Assembly (NCBI GenBank): GCA_020445255.1 | Contig: JAGRGY010000010.1 | Location: forward strand, 1 to 47,453 | DNA from: Gammaproteobacteria bacterium | Lineage (GTDB): Bacteria; Pseudomonadota; Gammaproteobacteria; Chromatiales; Chromatiaceae | Length of the DNA stretch: 47,453 bases | Direction of reading: 5' to 3' | Shown: positions 1 through 8,092 of the stretch, in pieces | Layout of the letters: every line of letters starts with the position of its first letter | Numbering within the stretch: the first letter of the stretch is position 1 | Made by a program: the position numbers and the translations under genes | The notes under the pieces: model-generated | What the model was told of the DNA's origin: nothing | The model's database searches: none | What the model saw: the letters and a program-made list of their open reading frames with translations, nothing else

Positions 1-1879
1 ACAGCGTGATGCGCAGGGTCAGATCATTCTCGCCGGCGTCCGGATCGGTCACGCTCAGACCGCCGAACAGCGCCGTCGCCCCGGCGTTGTCGTTCAGCGT
101 CGTCGTACTCAGGCTGCCGGCGCCGCCCGGCGCTTCGTTGACATCCTGAACATGGACCGAGATGGTTTGCGTATCCGTGTAAGTCCCATCACTCGCCTGG
201 ACCGTGACCACGTACACGTTATCGCTGTTCGAGTCAGTCGGGCTCTCGTAGTTCGGTGCCGACTTGAACGTCAGCGCCCCGGTTGAACTGTTGATGTCGA
301 ATCTGGATGCATCCAGACCCCCGGCAATCGAATAGCTCACGGGGTCGCTTTGGGTATCAGACGCAGCAACTGTCGTAACCGCGGTAACGCCTTCATTGAC
401 ATTGACACTGGCCGTCGCACCGCCGCCATTACTCGTGATGTAGGGATTCTCGGCGACGAGTTCCCACAGCAGTTCGAGACCGTCACCGCCGGCGCCCTCA
501 TTGCCTGATGCGTCGAACGTGAACGTCAATGTCGTGTAAGTCCCGTTGACCCGGATAGAGCCGGCCGCGGTGCCGGTCGCACTGTCAGCGCTCGCCTCGG
601 TATTACTGGTCGTCGTCAGGCCTGGCGTGCGCTGGAATGTCGTGCCGGTAACGTCGAGATGTCCAACGCCGGCAAGTTTGGTCAGGGTGGCGCCGGGCGT
701 CGTCACGGTCCATAGCGACGAGTTCGACTTGGAACCGTCGTACCCACCCAGCTTGTCAACATGCAAAATCGGATCGACGACCGCACGGTCGAACGTGAAG
801 GTGATCGTAATTGTCCCGGCATCACCACTCGCCGGTGTCGACCCGGGTGTCTCCGGCGTTGTGTCCCACAGAATCTCGGCGTACAGCGACGATGCACCCT
901 GGACGTCGGAATTGCTGAAAAACGCGCTGCTCGTCATCGTTTGGTTGCTGGGGTTCTGTACCCCGGTGCCGGCCGGCAAAGCGAAGCTCATCGTCACACC
1001 CACCGGGTTCGTCGACGATGTGACGCTGGAAAAGGGTCCGGTCGCGGAACCGGTACCCGCCCAGCTGCCGGTTAGCACATCGGCCGCAAGCGTGCCGCGC
1101 CAGTCGGTCTGCGCCGCGTCGCCCACCACCGGCGCGGCATCGATATCGCCACTGCGATACTCGAGGTCCCAGTCGCCGCCGAGCGACGCATTTCCCGTCA
1201 GGTCGTCGGAAGCGGCCACGTCGGCCTGCGTGACCGCGGCCAGCGCATCGATCAGCGCCTCGCCTTCCGGCGTCGACGCAACGTCGCAGCCGTACACGAG
1301 GATGTCGCCGTCGGTTGCCAGCGCCCCGCCCCAGGCTGAAAACGTATCGGTTTCGGCCCGCAGCCGCGCCAGGTCGATGACGTCGCCAGCGAGCACGATG
1401 GCCCCGTCCGCGCCATGGCTGATCAGGTGAATCGAATCGAGGTCATGGTACTGGGCAAGTACATCGCTCAGTTGAGCGATGCCGCCTGTCGCGTCGTCGA
1501 GCACGACGACTTCCATCTGGACCGAATCATCGGATCCTGCGCGCAGGTCCGCCAGCAGTTGCTCGAACGCTCCGACGCCCGGGTCGATGATGACCAGTTC
1601 ATGACGAATCGGGACCGTGGCTGTCGCGTCACCCGGCGCATCGCCGGCCTGCAGGCCTTGGGGAAGAAGATCGGTGTCGTTGTCCGCATCTACCCGAGCG
1701 AACGCGTCCGCTGCGTTCGCCAGCACCTGGTGCGCGTCAACCTGGTCGAGCGGGTCGGCATCGGGCAGCGCCGCGTCGAGACCCGGAAAGTCGGCCGAAA
1801 ACATGATTCGCGGCTCGAGACTCTCGATGATCGGCGCAACCCGACCCGATTGCAGTGCCCTTCTGTTGCGCTTGCGCAC
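1..1879 (-). CDS. Giant LEPR-leader / DUF4347 / cadherin-repeat surface protein, N-terminal 626 residues (partial)
   Basis: The reading frame is open from a GTG at 1879 to the left edge, so the C-terminus is missing. GTG is chosen because an in-frame TGA lies 15 nt upstream and a GGAG precedes it by about 8 nt. Residues 1-30 are basic and then carry LEPRIMFSAD, the leader motif of LEPR-XLL giant proteins, not a classical Sec signal. Residues about 90-245 match DUF4347, with a His in ISHG (H155) and a Cys in YGCD (C198). Next come Gly/Ser/Thr-rich beta-sandwich sequence and a cadherin-like repeat at about 480-576 ending in DVNEAP. Such proteins are usually several thousand residues long and thought to be exported adhesins; that role is inferred. 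The exporter-like genes upstream on the same strand fit a dedicated export route. Confidence 0.85.
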   Translation of the reverse strand, partial: MRKRNRRALQSGRVAPIIESLEPRIMFSADFPGLDAALPDADPLDQVDAHQVLANAADAFARVDADNDTDLLPQGLQAGDAPGDATATVPIRHELVIIDPGVGAFEQLLADLRAGSDDSVQMEVVVLDDATGGIAQLSDVLAQYHDLDSIHLISHGADGAIVLAGDVIDLARLRAETDTFSAWGGALATDGDILVYGCDVASTPEGEALIDALAAVTQADVAASDDLTGNASLGGDWDLEYRSGDIDAAPVVGDAAQTDWRGTLAADVLTGSWAGTGSATGPFSSVTSSTNPVGVTMSFALPAGTGVQNPSNQTMTSSAFFSNSDVQGASSLYAEILWDTTPETPGSTPASGDAGTITITFTFDRAVVDPILHVDKLGGYDGSKSNSSLWTVTTPGATLTKLAGVGHLDVTGTTFQRTPGLTTTSNTEASADSATGTAAGSIRVNGTYTTLTFTFDASGNEGAGGDGLELLWELVAENPYITSNGGGATASVNVNEGVTAVTTVAASDTQSDPVSYSIAGGLDASRFDINSSTGALTFKSAPNYESPTDSNSDNVYVVTVQASDGTYTDTQTISVHVQDVNEAPGGAGSLSTTTLNDNAGATALFGGLSVTDPDAGENDLTLRITL

Positions 1880-2072
1880 GCATGGTCTCCGTCAATCGTG
1901 GAAAAGGCGGACGAGCCGGTTCACCGCGCCCCATCGGGCGCACCGGACTTGCTCTTTCAGGTATCGGCCGCGGGCCTGCGCCGTTGAACGGAATATCCTT
2001 CTTCCTCGTCCTTACCGTTGAGGTGAAGGTCCTGCCACGCCCGCGACCGGAGCACCAACGGGCGCCGCGACG
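1880..2072. other. Intergenic gap before the giant protein gene
   Basis: This is 193 bases between the stop of the HlyD-SPOR gene and the GTG of the giant gene on the same strand. I see the GGAG ribosome-binding site near 1889, but no convincing promoter or terminator. Co-transcription with the exporter genes is possible but not shown. Confidence 0.4.
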
Positions 2073-3635
2073 CTAGCGGCCCGCCAGCTGGTCGCAAGAC
2101 CCCGGCGCCGTGGGCACTGGCAGATCGGCGAGATGCTTCGTGATGGCAGGCGTCGGCGTGCCCGAGGCGGTCAACACGAAGCGCCTCACCGCCTGCGCCC
2201 ATGCGACTGAATATGCGGTGATGCCCCGCGCCGCCAATTCATCCACGCGTCGTGTCGCCGACGCCGGTTCGGTGTACATGCCGAGATTGACGCGGAGCGG
2301 AACCGGCTTTCCGGGCGCGGTGAAGAAATCGCTTATACCGGCCTGTTTGAGCCTTTCGATGTAGGCATCGACGGCGCCACGGTCGGCGATCCATTCCGAG
2401 ACCACGCGGTAGCCCTTTGTTTCCTGGTCGTCGAAGGCATCGACGCGCACGTCGAGTCCGAAGGCCTCCAGGTCCCGCGCGACCCGGCGTGCAGCCGTTC
2501 GCGAGGGATAGGGGCCGCTGCGTAGGCAGACCTTTTCATCCACGTCCGCAACGTCGGCCGCGGCTACGGCTGTACCTCCCGTCGACGGCGTCTGGCGATC
2601 GACGGCATCGGACTCCGTCGCCACGCCGTCGTCGGCAACCGCTGACTGAGCAGACAGGGATAGCGCGGCGGTTTCAGGCACGGCGTCCTCGGCTGCGGCC
2701 GTGTCGGCGGCTTCGGCGATGGGCTCCTCCGCAACGGCCGGTGCCTGCGGCGGCGCTACCGTATCGACTGCAGCCACCGGTGATTCGTCCTGACCGGTGA
2801 AACTGAGCCGGCACCGCAGTCCGGCCGGAACCCGGTAGTCCGGATTCGGCAGCACCAGGCGCACGCCGTAGGTACCGCTGGCAATGTCGGCAACCAGGTC
2901 CACGCGGCTGACTTTGGCCAGCCAATGCGTTTCCTTGACCGCGTCCGACCACACCTCGGCCTGCATGCCCGGTCGAATCTCGCCGAGCCGCTCGACCGGG
3001 ACGAACACCTCGACATGCAGCGGATTGAGCTGCGCGATGCGCAACACGGGCTGTTCGTCGACGTATTCGCCGATCGTCTTGAATCGCTCCATGACGACCC
3101 CGGCGATCGGGCTCTTGATCGTGCGCCGCTTCAACACCTGTTCGGCGCGCTCCAGTTCGAGCTGCGCGATCTCCTTGTTGTCGACCGCCTGGCGCAGCTG
3201 GATGCTCGCCAACTGCGCCTCGGTCTTGCGCTCGTCCATGTCATTGGTCGAGATCACCTTGCGCTCGAACAGGTCGCGCGTGCGCTCATTCTGACGGGCA
3301 CCGAACGCCGCGTTGACCCGTCGCAGATCGATCTCCGTATCCTTGTCCGCGCGCACACGGGCCAGGTCTCTCGACGCGAGTTCGACCCCTGAGTCGAGCT
3401 CCGCCACGACCTGGCCCGCCTCGACGTGATCGGCTCGATCGACAAGCACGCGGTCGAGAATCCCCGGCACACCGCTGCCAAGATCGGCGATCACGCTTGG
3501 ATTGATGACGCAGTCGAGCGACGTTTCGGAATCAGATTCCGTCTCGGCGGGCGCGGCACGGGAACCCGGTGCCCAGACCAGCACCCAGGCAACCGCAACA
3601 GCTGCAATCAGTCGTTTCGAATGGGCGTATTGCAA
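2073..3635 (-). CDS. Periplasmic HlyD-family adaptor with C-terminal SPOR-like region
   Basis: This 520-residue protein has a TTG start; an in-frame TAA lies upstream and no ATG or GTG gives a complete signal peptide. Residues 1-28 form a Sec-type signal (hydrophobic run LIAAVAVAWVLVWA, then Ala-rich). Residues about 40-290 are a membrane-fusion-protein core: a lipoyl-like half-motif (DHVEAGQVVAELDSG), a coiled coil at about 85-165, the second lipoyl half (IKSPIAGVVMER) and a beta barrel. An Ala/Pro/Glu-rich linker follows. From about 368 to 505 are two SPOR-like segments, the first reading CLRSGPYPSRTAARR. SPOR domains bind denuded peptidoglycan, so this adaptor may be anchored at the septum or wall (inference). 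It lies between the M50-HlyD gene and the giant protein gene. No transport ATPase adjoins it. Confidence 0.8.
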   Translation of the reverse strand: MQYAHSKRLIAAVAVAWVLVWAPGSRAAPAETESDSETSLDCVINPSVIADLGSGVPGILDRVLVDRADHVEAGQVVAELDSGVELASRDLARVRADKDTEIDLRRVNAAFGARQNERTRDLFERKVISTNDMDERKTEAQLASIQLRQAVDNKEIAQLELERAEQVLKRRTIKSPIAGVVMERFKTIGEYVDEQPVLRIAQLNPLHVEVFVPVERLGEIRPGMQAEVWSDAVKETHWLAKVSRVDLVADIASGTYGVRLVLPNPDYRVPAGLRCRLSFTGQDESPVAAVDTVAPPQAPAVAEEPIAEAADTAAAEDAVPETAALSLSAQSAVADDGVATESDAVDRQTPSTGGTAVAAADVADVDEKVCLRSGPYPSRTAARRVARDLEAFGLDVRVDAFDDQETKGYRVVSEWIADRGAVDAYIERLKQAGISDFFTAPGKPVPLRVNLGMYTEPASATRRVDELAARGITAYSVAWAQAVRRFVLTASGTPTPAITKHLADLPVPTAPGSCDQLAGR

Positions 3636-3728
3636 TTGTTCGGCCGAGATCGATATCGGTTCGATTGATAGGACTGCGAATTAACATCGGCTGCGATCTG
3701 CAGGACTTAAAGCGGAATCGCTACCGTG

Positions 3729-5891
3729 TCAGGTCTGCAATCGACTCAGCACCAGCTGACGTAGACCGCGCGACCACTGCTGCCAGAGCGGCTCCCTGCC
3801 ATGGTCCAGGCGCACGTGCACGCGCTCGCCGACGCCAGCCACCGGGGTTCCCGCCGGCAGCGCCAGTTCGAGCTGGAATACCTTCTCGGCCGCGGTGCGG
3901 CCCTCGGGGTCGCGGGCGTCGATCGCGACCTCACCGCCCGCCAGGGCGCCGAGCGCGGCGCTCGGTAGATCACTGGATCCGGCCGGCACCTCACGCGCGA
4001 TGAACGCGGGGACCTGATCACCGATACGATCCGGTAGCACGACGCTCGCGCGCGTCTCGCGACTGCGCAGCAGACCGATCTGGTCCTGGCCGACCACGGC
4101 GCGCACCAGCGGCGCATCGGATGTCATGACGTAGCCGATCAGGTCGCCCTGACGCAGCCACCTTCCGTCCAGTCCGCGCGGATCGGCGACGTAGAAGCGG
4201 CCCGTCGCCCCGGCCCGCACCGTCAGCTGATCCAGCTGGCTCTGGGCATGTGCGAGTTCCGCCTGTACAGCCGTCATGTCGTCGGCGACCATCGCCGCCC
4301 GCACCCGGCTGATTGCCCGTTGCGCGGCGTATGCATTGCGAAGTTCCTTGAGGCGTGCCGTGAGAACCGTGCGCCGGGCGCGCAGTTCGGGGTCGTCCAA
4401 CCGCAGCAGGACATCGCCGCTGGCGACGCGGCTGCCGGATGGCGCCACGACATCGGTGACAAACCCGCCGACGCCGTTGACGACGCGTGCATTCGCCGCC
4501 GGCCACACGACACCCTGCACCCGGGTGATGGACGGAGCCGGCAGACTGAGCACTGCAACGACGACCAGGACCACGCCGGCCACCAGCGCGACACCGCGGA
4601 TGCGACGCGCCTCCAGGTGCGGGCTGGTCGCGATGAAGCGGATCGACAGCACCAGCGGCCGCATGATCTGCATGAACACCGCCCAGGCGGCCAGTACGAT
4701 GCCGACGATCAGGAATGTGCCGGCCAGGTAAAGTGCAATACCGATCGTCACGCTGAGGCGGTAGAGCGGCGACAGCAGGCCGTACGCGGTGAACCATGCC
4801 TTTTCACCCTTCGCGGTCACCGGCGAGCGCGCGCCGTCGATGCCGAGCAGATAGCGCTTGATCAGGTACTGGTAATAACGGCTCGAACGCGACGCGAGGC
4901 TGGGAATCTCTACCAGGTCCTCGAGCACGTAATAGCCGTCGAAGCGCACCAACGGATTGCCGTTGAAGAACAGCGTCGACACGCCGCCGATCAACATCAC
5001 GTTCAGTGCCATGTCGCGCACGACACCGGGCTCGACGATCAGCCAGACAAAGGTGGCGAGCGCTGCAAGCAACAACTCCACCATGATGCCGGCGGCGCCG
5101 ACGATCGCGCGCCGGCGCTTGTCGCGCAACGCCCAGGATGCCGATGCGTCGACATAGGGGACCGGCATGAAGACGAGCAGGCTGATCCCGGTTTCGTGAA
5201 CCTCGCCCCCCCATACCTTGACCGCCAGCCCGTGGCCCAGCTCATGCAACGCCTTGACCGCCGGATACAGCAGCCAGAACGTCAGCACCTCACCGGCACT
5301 CAGCGTCTTGTCCGCCACCGCTGCGGACAGCTCCGCAGCGTTGACCAATGCAAGCAGCGACGCCGTGACAACCATGAGTGTCCACACCAGGAATCCGCTC
5401 CAGCTAAACGCCCAGCGCACCGCCGGCAACAGCATGGCGAGCAGCCTGTCCGGATCGAACAGCGAGATGCGCAATGCCAGTGGATTGCTCAACGCGCGCC
5501 GGCGACGGTAGCGCTGCGACTGCTGATAGCGCTCCAGCACATCCTGCGCGCCAAGCGGCAGCCCGCCGCGCAAGACCTCGGCCGCATGCAGTTGCGCAAG
5601 GACCTGCAAGGCGTCCTCCGGGGTAAGAACCCGTAGCGCACCCGCGTCGGCGTTCGCCAGTACGATGATGTCCTGCACACTGAGATCGCCGTCGAGGCGA
5701 CCGAGAAACTCGTAGGCCACGGTGTTGAATCGCAGGAAGCGCCCGGAGGCCTTGTCATGCAGAAGATACCAACGCTCGCCACGGTAGTCCTGCACCAGGA
5801 TCTCTACCCCGTGTCGCAGGCGCGGACGCAGATCGGCGACCTGGCGCCACAGGGCCGCGTCACGTACGGGTGTGTCGGGGAAGTCAGCCAC
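3729..5891 (-). CDS. PqqD-like / M50 site-2-type protease / HlyD fusion protein
   Basis: This 720-residue polytopic membrane protein has a GTG start, 6 nt after the stop of the upstream GAF-HlyD gene. Residues 1-110 resemble PqqD/RRE winged-helix domains (a GVEILVQDYRG..WYLLHD strand pair, then helices ending LHAAEVLRGG). A membrane region at about 150-435 contains the zinc-protease motif HELGH at about 217-221 and a second S2P-type motif, NPLVRFDGYY, near 312-321. Residues about 450-700 are a HlyD-like adaptor with lipoyl halves and a short coiled coil. This matches the 'putative peptide zinc metalloprotease' family found in peptide and giant-protein export loci. Processing of an exported substrate is the expected role. 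Specific recognition of the LEPR leader by the PqqD-like domain is my inference. Confidence 0.82.
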   Translation of the reverse strand: MADFPDTPVRDAALWRQVADLRPRLRHGVEILVQDYRGERWYLLHDKASGRFLRFNTVAYEFLGRLDGDLSVQDIIVLANADAGALRVLTPEDALQVLAQLHAAEVLRGGLPLGAQDVLERYQQSQRYRRRRALSNPLALRISLFDPDRLLAMLLPAVRWAFSWSGFLVWTLMVVTASLLALVNAAELSAAVADKTLSAGEVLTFWLLYPAVKALHELGHGLAVKVWGGEVHETGISLLVFMPVPYVDASASWALRDKRRRAIVGAAGIMVELLLAALATFVWLIVEPGVVRDMALNVMLIGGVSTLFFNGNPLVRFDGYYVLEDLVEIPSLASRSSRYYQYLIKRYLLGIDGARSPVTAKGEKAWFTAYGLLSPLYRLSVTIGIALYLAGTFLIVGIVLAAWAVFMQIMRPLVLSIRFIATSPHLEARRIRGVALVAGVVLVVVAVLSLPAPSITRVQGVVWPAANARVVNGVGGFVTDVVAPSGSRVASGDVLLRLDDPELRARRTVLTARLKELRNAYAAQRAISRVRAAMVADDMTAVQAELAHAQSQLDQLTVRAGATGRFYVADPRGLDGRWLRQGDLIGYVMTSDAPLVRAVVGQDQIGLLRSRETRASVVLPDRIGDQVPAFIAREVPAGSSDLPSAALGALAGGEVAIDARDPEGRTAAEKVFQLELALPAGTPVAGVGERVHVRLDHGREPLWQQWSRGLRQLVLSRLQT

Positions 5892-5897
5892 GATGGC

Positions 5898-7835
5898 TCA
5901 GTAACCCACAGTCCATAACCAGAACCGCACGCGCGCGATCAGTTCACGGGTCCAGGCGCTGAGCAGACTGGCCTCTCCGGTCGTGACCTTGGCCACGCCG
6001 TGCATCCCCGGACGCAACCTATGCGGTGGGGATAGCAGTTCGGCCTCAACGCGGAAACGGTTGCCGCCGGCGTCGGCGGTCGCCAACGGTACGATGCGGC
6101 TGACCTCGAACGCCAGGTCCTGGTCGGGCAGGCTGGCGAGCCGCAGCTTGCCGCGTTGCCCCACCGCCAATTCGGCGATGTCGCGTTCGTCGACCTGCAA
6201 GGCGACCCGGTAGCTTCCGCTGGGCACGATCTCGAACAGCAGCTGTCCACGCTCGAACGGTGCGCCGATCGCGCGGCTGAGATCGCCGCTGATCAGCGTG
6301 CCGCTGAACGGGGCAAGTAGACGGGTGCGTTCAATCTGTTCGGCATTCAGCTTGAGCTGTACCTCGGCCTGCGTCATCCGGGCCTGGGCGATGGTGACCT
6401 TGGCACGGTCGCGCGCGCCCAACGCCTCCTGATACTCCTTTGCATGCTTGTCGAGCTCGCTCTGCAGTTTCTGCTGCTCCAGCCGCAACTCGCGGTCGTC
6501 GATCGTGGCCAGCAGCTGGTCCTTCTCGACGCGGTCGCCGGCGCGTGCCGCGGCCGTCAGCAGGTAGCCGTCGACCGGGGCGACAATCGCCTGCTGCGTG
6601 GTGCCCTCGAGCGACGCGTCGGCACCAACCCGACGCTCGGTCTGCACGAGGCTCAGTGTCAGCAGCAGCGCCAGCGCACCGACGACCATCATTTTCAGTT
6701 TGAAGTGGCCGGCGCCGAACAGGCGCTGCGTCAGTCCGCGCACACCGGTCGCCATGCGCCGCCATGCCGAGCGCGCATCACGCTGCTTGAGTTCCAGGAC
6801 CGGGGCGAGTTGCGTCATCAGATCGACGAGGCGCGAGATGACGGTTTCGTCGACATGATCCGCGTCGTCCCAAAGCAACGTCAGGGCGCCGATCACGCGC
6901 TGCTCGGTGGCGACCGGTACGGAACAGACCGCCGCACCGTCACCCGACTCGCACAGGCGCTTGTGGGCACGACGCAGACCGTGCCCGGTCCCATTCCGAT
7001 GCGGCTCGCACACGGCCTCGTCCTGATCGATGCACTCCTCCATCGCCGCCTGGATACGGGTGACGAGGTCGAGGCGCCGGTCGAAGCTGACCTGTTCCGA
7101 GAGTGCGGTCAGCTGCACCTGCATACCGCTGGCAAGACCGAGCGCGACACGGGTGCAGGAAAAACGCTCCGCGATCAGGTTGCACAACTGATGCGCAACG
7201 ACGGGTGTCGGTGCAGGTGTCGCCAGCAGGCCGACGGCCTGCAGCGTGGTCCGCGCATCACCGCGTCGGTCCGTGTGCAGACCGATCAAGGTCTTTTCCA
7301 ACCACACCGCGCCCCACTCCACCAACCGCAGCACCGCCTGCCGCTGCGCCTCGGCGCGGATCTCGGTCACCAACACCACCACACCCAGCGAGCGGTCGGC
7401 CGCGGTGACCGGAAACGCGATGAAGTCGCGCACCTCGCCGGCCGGATCGATATCATCGGCCGCCTTGTGCAACAGGCTGCGGCGGTTCTCGAACGCCTTG
7501 TCCGCATATCCGCTCGCCGTCGACGAGTGACCCACGGAATCCGGCCAGGAGGCGGCCAGCTGCAAGCCGATGCGGTGCGCGTCGGCCGGCACGTAGACGA
7601 AGCCGTATTGCACGCCGCCGACCATGCGGCACTGCCAGTCCAACCACTGCTCGATGGCGCTTCGGAACGCGCGACCGATTTCTGGCGTGCGACGCTGTGA
7701 CGTACCCGACCGGCCGCCACCGTCCGCCGATTGCGCGGCAGGCGACGATGCGATGTCTTGTTGCAATGCAACAGGTTCTGGCATGGCCTGGGCGGTCATT
7801 GTGAAGGTGGGAACGCTCGCGTGGACTGAGGACAT
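5898..7835 (-). CDS. GAF-domain HlyD-family membrane adaptor
   Basis: The frame is open further upstream, but that extension is Arg/Pro-rich noise. I start at the ATG at 7835 (645 aa); an ATG at 7799 is also possible and neither has a strong ribosome-binding site. Residues about 50-170 and 195-345 look like two GAF-type sensory domains on the cytoplasmic side. One transmembrane helix at about 378-396 (KMMVVGALALLLTLSLV) leads into a HlyD region with lipoyl halves (VAPVDGYLLTAAARAGDRV and LLAPFSGTLI), a coiled coil, and a barrel ending near the C-terminus. The gene opens the export operon and is followed after 6 nt by the PqqD-M50-HlyD gene. The layout suggests an adaptor whose activity senses a small ligand, but the ligand is unknown. 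Confidence 0.78.
   Translation of the reverse strand: MSSVHASVPTFTMTAQAMPEPVALQQDIASSPAAQSADGGGRSGTSQRRTPEIGRAFRSAIEQWLDWQCRMVGGVQYGFVYVPADAHRIGLQLAASWPDSVGHSSTASGYADKAFENRRSLLHKAADDIDPAGEVRDFIAFPVTAADRSLGVVVLVTEIRAEAQRQAVLRLVEWGAVWLEKTLIGLHTDRRGDARTTLQAVGLLATPAPTPVVAHQLCNLIAERFSCTRVALGLASGMQVQLTALSEQVSFDRRLDLVTRIQAAMEECIDQDEAVCEPHRNGTGHGLRRAHKRLCESGDGAAVCSVPVATEQRVIGALTLLWDDADHVDETVISRLVDLMTQLAPVLELKQRDARSAWRRMATGVRGLTQRLFGAGHFKLKMMVVGALALLLTLSLVQTERRVGADASLEGTTQQAIVAPVDGYLLTAAARAGDRVEKDQLLATIDDRELRLEQQKLQSELDKHAKEYQEALGARDRAKVTIAQARMTQAEVQLKLNAEQIERTRLLAPFSGTLISGDLSRAIGAPFERGQLLFEIVPSGSYRVALQVDERDIAELAVGQRGKLRLASLPDQDLAFEVSRIVPLATADAGGNRFRVEAELLSPPHRLRPGMHGVAKVTTGEASLLSAWTRELIARVRFWLWTVGY
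7696..7710. repeat. 15-base direct repeat, copy 1
   Basis: TGTGACGTACCCGAC recurs exactly at 7946-7960, 250 bases away. This copy lies inside the 5' part of the GAF-HlyD gene. Confidence 0.6.
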
Positions 7836-8092
7836 TAACGGCGTAAGACCCTGTTTCTTTATCCGCCCCGGCTGGCGCGCTGCCCCGAAATGGGGACGTT
7901 CGAGACGCCGCCGACGCCCCGGGGTCCGTCGTCTCGGCGACGATGTGTGACGTACCCGACAGGTCCGATGGGTGAAGCGCTTTCCTACGCATTTACCCGC
8001 ATAGGCGCGACGGGCGATCGGGTCTATACACCGACGACCGGGCGGCGTACGTAGGGAACAAGAATCGGCCTGGGACGGAACCGGGGGGAGAC
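7836..8092. promoter_or_regulatory. Divergent control region between the export operon and the four-gene giant operon
   Basis: These 257 bases separate genes transcribed away from each other, so both promoters should lie here. I see an inverted repeat CCCCGAAATGGGG (near 7883-7895), one copy of the 15-base sequence TGTGACGTACCCGAC (7946-7960; the other copy is at 7696-7710), and a possible -10 TATACA near 8026. GGGGGGAGAC directly precedes the ATG at 8093 and is a strong ribosome-binding site. No -35 element is clear. Confidence 0.45.
7946..7960. repeat. 15-base direct repeat, copy 2, in the divergent promoter region
   Basis: This is an exact copy of TGTGACGTACCCGAC. The TGTGA start resembles half of a CRP-type site. 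The pairing with the copy in the adjacent coding region suggests an operator pair, which is inference. Confidence 0.6.

Noticed and set aside
546..1430. Plus-strand 294-codon frame opposite the giant-protein gene
   Set aside because: Low-complexity Ser/Pro/Val text; the minus strand encodes LEPR, DUF4347 and cadherin motifs.
6444..7700. Plus-strand 418-codon frame opposite the GAF-HlyD gene
   Set aside because: Arg/Gln/His-rich antisense frame with no start signal; the minus strand shows HlyD motifs.
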